This document shows, piece by piece, positions 58,544-64,000 of a DNA stretch of 64,000 nucleotides. The position numbers were made by a program, and so were the translations under genes. Position 1 is the first letter of the stretch. The number at the start of each line of letters is the position of its first letter. The DNA comes from Novosphingobium sp. G106 (GTDB lineage: Bacteria; Pseudomonadota; Alphaproteobacteria; Sphingomonadales; Sphingomonadaceae), in the NCBI RefSeq assembly GCF_019075875.1, contig NZ_JAHOOZ010000001.1, forward strand, positions 1,488,001 through 1,552,000, in the 5' to 3' direction. The notes beneath the pieces were generated by a model that saw nothing but the letters and a program-made list of their open reading frames with translations, had not been told where the DNA came from and searched no databases.

Positions 58544-59406
58544 GCACTAACTCCAGCCCGTTCGAGGGCTATCTTGACGACGCGCTTGGCCAGGACCCCG
58601 GCCATCGCGGTACGATATTCGACGGTGCCGCGTTTGTCGGCGATCGGCTTGCAGGCGGCGCGCACGGCCTCGGCCATGCGATCGAGCGCGGCGTCGTCGA
58701 ACTTGCTGCCGACCAGCGCAGCGCCAGCGTCCTCGACCAGCAGCACGGTCGGGGCGACGGCACCAATCGACACCCTGGCTGCCGTGCAGGTGCCGTTCGC
58801 GTCGACCACGAGGCTGACGCCGGCGCCGACGACGGCGATGTCCATTTCGGTGCGCGGGATCGAGCGCAGGTAGGCGTCGCTTCCCTTCTGCGCGGGCAGG
58901 CGGATCTCGGCGACGAATTCGCCGGGCTGCAGCGAGGTGCGTCCGGGCGCGGCGGGAATTTCCTCGACGGGCACCTCGCGCGTCCCGCTCGGTCCGGCGA
59001 CGAGGCAGGTCGCGCCGGCCGCGACGAGCGCGGGCACGCTATCCGCCGCGGGCGAAGCGTTGCACAGGTTGCCGGCCATGGTCGCGCGGTTGCGCACCTG
59101 GACCGAGCCGATCAGATTCGCCGCCTCGACCACGCCCGGCCAGGCGGCGGAGAGCGCCTTGTCGTCCTTGAGCGCGGTGCACGGCGTCGCCGCGCCGATG
59201 GCGAAGCCGCCGTCTGGCGAGGCGCGAATGCCCTTCATCCCGGCGATCCGCTTGAGATCGACGAGCGAACTGGGCGCGGTGCGGCCCGAGCGCATCTGGA
59301 CGATCAGGTCCGTGCCGCCCGAAAGCGGCCGCGCGCCGGCGTCACCCGCCAGCAGCGCCACCGCCTGCTCGATGGTATCCGGGGCATGATAGGCTGGCGA
59401 CGGCAT
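58540..59406 (-). CDS. Molybdenum hydroxylase FAD-binding subunit
   Basis: A 288-residue CoxM-type subunit: FAD-binding PLSGGTDLIVQMRSG near residue 28 and GSVQVRNRATMAGNLCNASPAADSVPALVAAGA near 100. ATG at 59406 gives the family start (PSPAYHAPDTIEQAVALL). First gene of the medium-small-large operon; electrons finally go to an acceptor not encoded here. Confidence 0.94.
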   Translation of the reverse strand: MPSPAYHAPDTIEQAVALLAGDAGARPLSGGTDLIVQMRSGRTAPSSLVDLKRIAGMKGIRASPDGGFAIGAATPCTALKDDKALSAAWPGVVEAANLIGSVQVRNRATMAGNLCNASPAADSVPALVAAGATCLVAGPSGTREVPVEEIPAAPGRTSLQPGEFVAEIRLPAQKGSDAYLRSIPRTEMDIAVVGAGVSLVVDANGTCTAARVSIGAVAPTVLLVEDAGAALVGSKFDDAALDRMAEAVRAACKPIADKRGTVEYRTAMAGVLAKRVVKIALERAGVSA

Positions 59407-59507
59407 CGGGACTCCTCGTATTTTGAGTCCCGAACATCGTGCTTCAGCCGAATTCGTCAATGCCGGAATGCATCTCGCGAATGCCTATTCGTCTCAACCT
59501 AGCCCCA

Positions 59508-60308
59508 TCAGGCGGTCACGTAGCCGCCGTTGAGCGGATAGGTCTGACCCGTGATCCACGATGCCGCATCCGAGCACAGGTAGGTCACCAGCGTCGCGAC
59601 GTCCTGCGAACGGCCATAGCGGCGGACGATGTAGTTCGAGAGCTGCTTCTTGGCGTGGTCGCTGGCCAGGACCTCCGCCAGCTTCTCCTCGGGCATGTCG
59701 GGCATCAGCGAGGACAGTGACACCGCGTTGCAGGTCACGCCGTAGCGGCCGACTTCCTTGGCGATCGAGCGGACGAAGCCGTTGGCGCCGGCCTTGGCCG
59801 CGGCATAGACCGCAAGCCGCGGCTCGCCGGTGCGGCCCGAGTCTGAAACGATCGTGACGATGCGGCCCTTCTTCGCCTCGACCATCGCCGGGATGATCGC
59901 GTGGCAGCAGTTGAGCACGCCGTAGAGGTTGGTGCCCAGGTAGCGCGGCCAGTTCTCGGGATCCTCTTCCCAAAAATTGAGCGTCGGGCGCAGCGAGCCG
60001 CCGGGGCCGGCCATGCCGGCATTGTTGACCAGGACAGTGACGGGGCCGAGGTCGGCGGTCGCCTTGGCCACCGCGGCGCGCACGGCTTCGAGGTCGCAGA
60101 CATCGAACGGAACGGCGATCGCGGGAACGCCGCTCACGCGGATCTCGGCGGCGACGGCTTCGGCGCGCTCGGCAACGAAATCGTTCACGGCAACGCCGGC
60201 GCAATTGTGCCGCGACAGTTCGAGCGCGATCGCCCGCCCTGCGTTCTGGCCTGCGCCGGTCACCAGCGCCACCTGGCCGCCCAGGTCGATCATGTCTTCT
60301 CCGCTCAT
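59508..60308 (-). CDS. SDR family oxidoreductase
   Basis: A 266-residue SDR: GQVALVTGAGQNAGRAIAL near residue 10, NNAGMAGPGG, a serine in IVSDSGRTGEPR and YAAAKAGANGF for the catalytic Tyr/Lys, ending LNGGYVTA. The start ATG 60308 is preceded by GGAGG at 7 bases; the 60323 start is less good. Divergent from the DUF1214 gene, with a palindromic operator between. Substrate unknown. Confidence 0.9.
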   Translation of the reverse strand: MSGEDMIDLGGQVALVTGAGQNAGRAIALELSRHNCAGVAVNDFVAERAEAVAAEIRVSGVPAIAVPFDVCDLEAVRAAVAKATADLGPVTVLVNNAGMAGPGGSLRPTLNFWEEDPENWPRYLGTNLYGVLNCCHAIIPAMVEAKKGRIVTIVSDSGRTGEPRLAVYAAAKAGANGFVRSIAKEVGRYGVTCNAVSLSSLMPDMPEEKLAEVLASDHAKKQLSNYIVRRYGRSQDVATLVTYLCSDAASWITGQTYPLNGGYVTA

Positions 60309-60335
60309 CAAGCAATCCTCCATTTACACCCGGCT

Positions 60336-60355
60336 TAGATAGTGCTTACCATCTA
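60336..60355. promoter_or_regulatory. Palindromic operator between SDR and DUF1214 genes
   Basis: TAGATAGTGCTTACCATCTA is near-perfect dyad TAGATRGT-N4-ACYATCTA, 28 bases from the minus-strand SDR start and 36 from the plus-strand start. Same core as the box upstream of TauD (55514-55533). TetR-type repressors typically bind such sites, but no regulator gene is in this window. Confidence 0.6.
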
Positions 60356-60391
60356 GGCAAGCGAGACTCACATCGCCGAGAGGATGTTTCC

Positions 60392-61570
60392 ATGACGACA
60401 GAGATCGGCCCGCTGTTCCAATACCTCCAGCCACTAGAGGAAGCTGTCAACGAGATCGCCAACACCTGGCGTCCGGACGACCCGGAATACCGCGCTGACG
60501 TCTATCGCCAGATCATGATGCAGTTCTCCTACGGCTATTTCGCGTTCTTCCACGCCGATGCCGAGCATCCGGACTGGGCGCCGCTATGGAACCCGGTCTA
60601 CACGCTGCAGCCGAACCCCGACGACATCTACTATTACGCGCCGATCAGCAGCGACTACAGCTACAAGATCATCGGCAACCGCGGCACGGTGTTCATGATC
60701 ACGTTCACCACCGCGCTCAGTTCCTCGGGCATGCCCTGGGAAAACGACCATGTCGGCACCTATTACAACGACATCGACAGCGGCGATCTCAAGACCGATG
60801 CCAACGGCGATTTCGAACTGCTGCTGAGCAAGGAACGGCCCGCCGGCTACGAAGGCAACTGGCTGAAGATCGCCGAAGGCGCGCGCGTGCTGATGACGCG
60901 CTATCGCAGCTACGACTGGGAGAACGAGGTCGATCCGAGCATGTCGATCGAATGCCTCGATACGGTTCCGCTCAAGAAGCGGCTGAGCCCCGAAGAAATC
61001 CTCGAACGCATCGATCATATGGCCCGCATGCCGGCGCGTGCCACCAAGCTGTTCTACGCGATGCAGAATTCGGTGAAGAACAACGTCGGGGTGAACGTGT
61101 TCGAGCCGGCGATCTACGGCGGATCGTTCACCCGCCAGGTCTACCTGCCCGCCGTCTACGATTTCGAGCCGGGCGAAGCGCTGATCGTCGAGACCGACTT
61201 GCCCGCGCAGCGCCGGTACTGGAACTGGCAGCTCAACGATCCCTATTTCAACGCCACCGAGTACGTCTATCGCCTGTCGAGCACCAACGGGCACTTCGCC
61301 CATGTCGCTTCGGATGGGCGGTTCTACGCGGTGATCGCGCAGGAGGACCCCGGCGTGCCGAACTGGCTCGACGCGGCCGGTTTCTACCAGGGCACGATCT
61401 ATGGTCGCTGGTACGACTGCGACAGCAGCCCGACGCCGACGATGAAGCGCGTCAAGGTGTCCGAAATCCGCGACCATCTGCCGGCCGATACGCCGATCGT
61501 CACCCCCGAGGAACGCGCTGAGCAGTTGAAGCGGCGCGTGCGGGCCTGCCAGCGCAGGAGGCGCTGGTAA
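60392..61570 (+). CDS. DUF1214 domain-containing protein
   Basis: A 392-residue protein of the type carrying a DUF1214 domain: TLQPNPDDIYYYAPISSDYSYKIIGNRG near residue 70, GRWYDCDSSPTP near the C-terminus and RQVYLPAVYDFEPGEALIVETDLPAQRRYWNWQLNDPYFN (near 250-290) are DUF1214-like. Such genes are found in catabolic regions; no reaction is established. Translationally overlapped with the SDR gene at 61570 (stop/start TAATG). Divergent from the SDR at 59508. Confidence 0.8.
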   Translation: MTTEIGPLFQYLQPLEEAVNEIANTWRPDDPEYRADVYRQIMMQFSYGYFAFFHADAEHPDWAPLWNPVYTLQPNPDDIYYYAPISSDYSYKIIGNRGTVFMITFTTALSSSGMPWENDHVGTYYNDIDSGDLKTDANGDFELLLSKERPAGYEGNWLKIAEGARVLMTRYRSYDWENEVDPSMSIECLDTVPLKKRLSPEEILERIDHMARMPARATKLFYAMQNSVKNNVGVNVFEPAIYGGSFTRQVYLPAVYDFEPGEALIVETDLPAQRRYWNWQLNDPYFNATEYVYRLSSTNGHFAHVASDGRFYAVIAQEDPGVPNWLDAAGFYQGTIYGRWYDCDSSPTPTMKRVKVSEIRDHLPADTPIVTPEERAEQLKRRVRACQRRRRW

Positions 61571-62394
61571 TGCTCGAAGGCTTCGACCTTACCGGCCGCG
61601 TCGCGATCGTCACCGGCGGCGGCACCGGCATCGGCGGCGCGACGGCGCAACTCCTGGCCGAACGCGGCGCAGACGTCGCGCTCGCCGGGCGCCGGGCCGA
61701 GAAGCTCGAAAAGATGGCAGCGACGATCCGCGAGGCGACCGGGCGGCGCGTGTTCATCGTCGCCACCGACGTGCGTAAGCCCGATCAGTGCCAGGCGATG
61801 GTCGATGCCGTGGTCGCGGAATTCGGCCGCCTCGACATCCTGATCAACAATGCCGGCGGTGCGCACGGCCATGTCGGGCTCCACAAGATGGACCTCGCCA
61901 AGTGGGACCGCGACATCCAGCTGAACCTCAGCGCGGCGACCTACTGCTCGCAGGCGGCCTTCCCGCATCTGAGGAAGACCGGCGGCAATATCGTCAACAT
62001 CTCGTCGATGGCGGGAGTCAACGGCACCCAGGGCGTCGCCGCCTATTCGGCGGCCAAGGCGGGGCTGCAGATGCTGACCAAGGTCATGTCGGCCGAATGG
62101 GGCCCGCGCGGCATCCGGGTCAACTGCGTCGCCCCCGGCATGACCGCCACCGAGGCGGCGGTGTCAGGCTGGGACACGCGCGGCTTCGACGCCGCCACAG
62201 TCGCGAAGCAAGCCTTCTCGCTCGGCCGCTACGGCACGATGCGCGAAATGGCGCAGGCCATCGTCTTCTTCGCCAGCGACGCGGCGTCCTACGTCACCGG
62301 CGAGACGCTGGCCGTCGGCGGCGGCGCGAAGATCGGCGGCATGATCAACGTCGAGGACGACGAGGAACTGGGCACTCTCCTCGAGAAGCCCTGA
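61570..62394 (+). CDS. SDR family oxidoreductase
   Basis: A 274-residue SDR: TGGGTGIGGATAQLL near residue 13, NNAGGAHG, the serine in NISSMAGVNG and YSAAKAGLQML, C-terminal VGGGAKIGGM. Starts with ATG at 61570 overlapping the previous stop. Six bases before the convergent acyl-CoA dehydrogenase. Substrate unknown; likely part of the catabolic path. Confidence 0.9.
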   Translation: MLEGFDLTGRVAIVTGGGTGIGGATAQLLAERGADVALAGRRAEKLEKMAATIREATGRRVFIVATDVRKPDQCQAMVDAVVAEFGRLDILINNAGGAHGHVGLHKMDLAKWDRDIQLNLSAATYCSQAAFPHLRKTGGNIVNISSMAGVNGTQGVAAYSAAKAGLQMLTKVMSAEWGPRGIRVNCVAPGMTATEAAVSGWDTRGFDAATVAKQAFSLGRYGTMREMAQAIVFFASDAASYVTGETLAVGGGAKIGGMINVEDDEELGTLLEKP

Positions 62395-62400
62395 TCCCGT

Positions 62401-63321
62401 TCAGTCGCCCCAGATCGCGTCTGCAGCAGCAACCGCCTGCGCACCTCTGCCGCCCAGTTCCGCCGTGAGCAGCTTGAGCCGATAGGTCCACAGGTGGAGC
62501 GGATGCTCGAGCGTCATGCCCATGGCGCCGAGGAACTGGTGGAAGTCGTAGCCGACCCGCTTGGCCGCTTCCTGCGCGTGCAGGGCAGCGAGCGCGGCAT
62601 CGCCGGCGTCACCGGTGCCCGCAGCACGCAGAGCCAGCCAGTAGACGCCGTTGGTAGCAACCTGGATCTCGGCCAAGCGGTGGCGCAACGCCTGAAAGGT
62701 GGCGATCGGACGGCCGAACTGCTTGCGCTCTGAGACATAGGTGGTGACGCTCGCCAACGCCGCGGCGAGCAGCCCCGCCGCCTCGGCCGCCAGCGCCGCA
62801 CGCCACTGCGTACGCAGGGCGTCGGGCGCGATGTCATGCGCGCGCGTCTCGGCGGGAATGCCGGTCAGGAAGGCGACCGGGTAGGCGTAGAGCACTTCGT
62901 CTCCGGCATCGCGGACGTGCTCGGCGTTTGCTGTGAAGCTGCGCACGCCGTCCTCGCCGACGACGATCACCGTCGCGCCAGGCTTGAGGAAGCGCACGGG
63001 CTTGCGCAGGTTGCCTTCCTCGATGAGGCACAGCGGCCGCGGCAGTGCGGGATCGAGCAGCGGGCGGATCAGGGCAGATGCACCGGCTTCCACTGCGAAC
63101 GGCAGCCGCGCGAGCTTCTCGATCACCAACGCCGCGGTGACAGGCCCGAGCTCCTCCATCGCCATGACATCGAGGAAGCCGCCTTCGACCAGTTCGCTCT
63201 CCAGCGCATCGCTGGTCAGCGCGAACGACGTGTCGTGCATCGGCACACCGGCATAGGGCCGCGTCAGGCTGTCGATGAAATCGAGGATCTGGGTCTGGTC
63301 TTCGGAAAGGGACAGCTGCAT
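62401..63321 (-). CDS. Acyl-CoA dehydrogenase family protein (short, heteromeric partner)
   Basis: A 306-residue acyl-CoA dehydrogenase-fold protein. Shorter than the ~380 residues of homotetrameric enzymes; the N-terminal part is compact (LSLSEDQTQILDFIDSLTRPY) and the C-terminal helices with RKQFGRPIATFQALRHRLAEIQV and LGAMGMTLEHPLHLWTYRLKLL are typical. Such short paralogues often pair with an adjacent gene to form heterotetramers in steroid side-chain degradation. ATG at 63321 shares bases with the upstream gene stop (TGATG). Confidence 0.88.
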   Translation of the reverse strand: MQLSLSEDQTQILDFIDSLTRPYAGVPMHDTSFALTSDALESELVEGGFLDVMAMEELGPVTAALVIEKLARLPFAVEAGASALIRPLLDPALPRPLCLIEEGNLRKPVRFLKPGATVIVVGEDGVRSFTANAEHVRDAGDEVLYAYPVAFLTGIPAETRAHDIAPDALRTQWRAALAAEAAGLLAAALASVTTYVSERKQFGRPIATFQALRHRLAEIQVATNGVYWLALRAAGTGDAGDAALAALHAQEAAKRVGYDFHQFLGAMGMTLEHPLHLWTYRLKLLTAELGGRGAQAVAAADAIWGD

Positions 63322-64000
63322 CAGCGGGGCTCCCGCGGCAATTGGAGTACGTCGGAGGCGATGATGTTGAGCTGGATCTCGGCCGCGCCCGAAGCGATGC
63401 CAGCGACGATGCCGCGCTGGTGGTGCATCTGCAGGAAGGCCGAAGCGCCGGCCAGCGCCTCGGGCACATATTCGACGATGAATTCGCAAACCGCGCGCTC
63501 GGCCTGGACAGTGGCGAAGCGGGCCGAGGAGCTCTCGGGTCCGACCGTGCCGCCATCGACGCGCTTCTGGACGATCGCGTAGATCGCCGTCCGCGCCGCC
63601 TCGCAGAGCGCCGCACAGCGCGCCGCCTCGGCCTTGACGATGTCGTTCGAGAAATCGCCCGCCTGCTTTAGCATGCCCACCGCCCGGTCGAGTGCCGCAC
63701 GCGCCAAGTGGTAGCGCGGAATGCCCAGGCGTTCGTTGGTCAGCGAATAGCCGATGATCTCCCAGGCCTGGCCTTCCTCGCCGAAGCGCTGGCCGACGGG
63801 GACGATGACGTCGTCGAAGAACACCTCGTGGATGTCGCCCTCGCCGATCAGGCTGGGGATCTGGCGCACGGTGATGCCCGGCGTGTCCATCGGCACGAGC
63901 AGGATGGTGATGCCTTTCTTGCGGTCGTCGCTGGTGCGCGTCAGCAGGAAGCAGGTGTCGGCGAGGCCCGCGTAGGAGGTCCAGATCTTCTGGCCGTTGA
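63321..64000 (-). CDS. Acyl-CoA dehydrogenase, truncated at window edge
   Basis: The frame is open to the right edge: NGQKIWTSYAGLADTCFLLTRTS, then GITVRQIPSLIGEGDIHEVFFDDVIVP, SLTNERLGIPRYHLARAALD and the C-terminal helices with EYVPEALAGASAFLQMHHQRGIVAGIASGAAEIQLNIIASDVLQLP. The N-terminal domain lies beyond the window. The QKIWTSYA segment is the conserved FAD/acyl-CoA-binding region. Coupled to the short partner gene downstream. Presumably the catalytic subunit, oxidising an acyl-CoA of the catabolic path. Confidence 0.93.
   Translation of the reverse strand, partial: NGQKIWTSYAGLADTCFLLTRTSDDRKKGITILLVPMDTPGITVRQIPSLIGEGDIHEVFFDDVIVPVGQRFGEEGQAWEIIGYSLTNERLGIPRYHLARAALDRAVGMLKQAGDFSNDIVKAEAARCAALCEAARTAIYAIVQKRVDGGTVGPESSSARFATVQAERAVCEFIVEYVPEALAGASAFLQMHHQRGIVAGIASGAAEIQLNIIASDVLQLPREPR

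Noticed and set aside
1..64000. CRISPR array, rRNA genes, replication origin
   Set aside because: I saw no regularly spaced direct repeats, no rRNA-like sequence and no DnaA-box cluster.

Overview
The window reads as a chromosomal segment of a sphingomonad (Novosphingobium / Sphingobium / Sphingomonas type). This is an inference from the high G+C sequence, a complete XrtA/PEP-CTERM Prs regulatory locus, abundant TonB-type receptors, cobalamin genes under B12 riboswitches, and a large Rieske / P450 / molybdenum-hydroxylase / acyl-CoA dehydrogenase catabolic block. No taxonomic marker gene such as rRNA is present.

Layout. (1) 1-5473: right end of a mobile genomic island. It carries poorly recognised genes, a complete IS3-family (IS407-like) insertion sequence whose flanks are two unrelated truncated genes, and a tyrosine recombinase next to a 3' fragment of tRNA-Glu(CTC), the probable attachment site. 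(2) 5509-25879: cobalamin/cobalt region with three B12 riboswitches. Riboswitch 1 heads btuB, a DUF1636 gene and the lower-ligand/nucleotide-loop genes cobT, cobC, cobS, cobD, cbiB and cobU. Riboswitch 2 heads a second TonB receptor, a PepSY membrane protein, cobW, cobN, cobO and bluB, almost all overlapping by a few bases. Riboswitch 3 heads the cobalt transporter pair cbtB-cbtA; beside it lies a histidine-phosphatase homologue whose catalytic RHG reads CCG. (3) 25991-35186: small membrane proteins, a hydrolase, a fused E1 alpha-beta 2-oxoacid dehydrogenase with a stand-alone lipoyl domain, an SDR, an MBL-fold hydrolase, an amino-acid permease, panB and an alpha-methylacyl-CoA racemase. (4) 35250-41806: Prs locus (TPR protein, response regulator PrsR, kinase PrsK, sugar transferase) with a pair of candidate regulator boxes upstream. 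(5) 41994-46646: rubrerythrin / Hdr-like Fe-S protein / DUF3501 module, tRNA-Leu(CAA), inositol monophosphatase, EF-P and a small secreted protein. (6) 46735-64000: catabolic block (Rieske oxygenase, several SDRs, P450, BaiE-like SnoaL protein, sulfotransferase, LivK-like protein without signal peptide, TauD dioxygenase, molybdenum hydroxylase with its own MoaD-like protein, DUF1214 protein and an acyl-CoA dehydrogenase pair running off the right edge).

How the parts work together. The cobalamin region covers corrinoid/cobalt uptake (BtuB, second receptor, BtuF, CbtAB), cobalt insertion (CobN, CobW), adenosylation (CobO), DMB synthesis (BluB) and nucleotide-loop assembly; most corrin-ring genes and the CobS/CobT chelatase partners are not in the window. 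The catabolic block has the composition expected for oxidation of a steroid-, bile-acid- or terpenoid-like substrate followed by CoA-thioester oxidation. A nearly identical palindromic box sits upstream of the TauD gene and between the divergent SDR and DUF1214 genes, suggesting one local regulator.

Most worth following up: the riboswitch-driven TonB-PepSY-CobW-CobN operon, the shared palindromic operator of the catabolic block, the degenerate phosphatase beside cbtBA, the MoaD-like protein in the molybdenum hydroxylase operon, and the tRNA-Glu island boundary.
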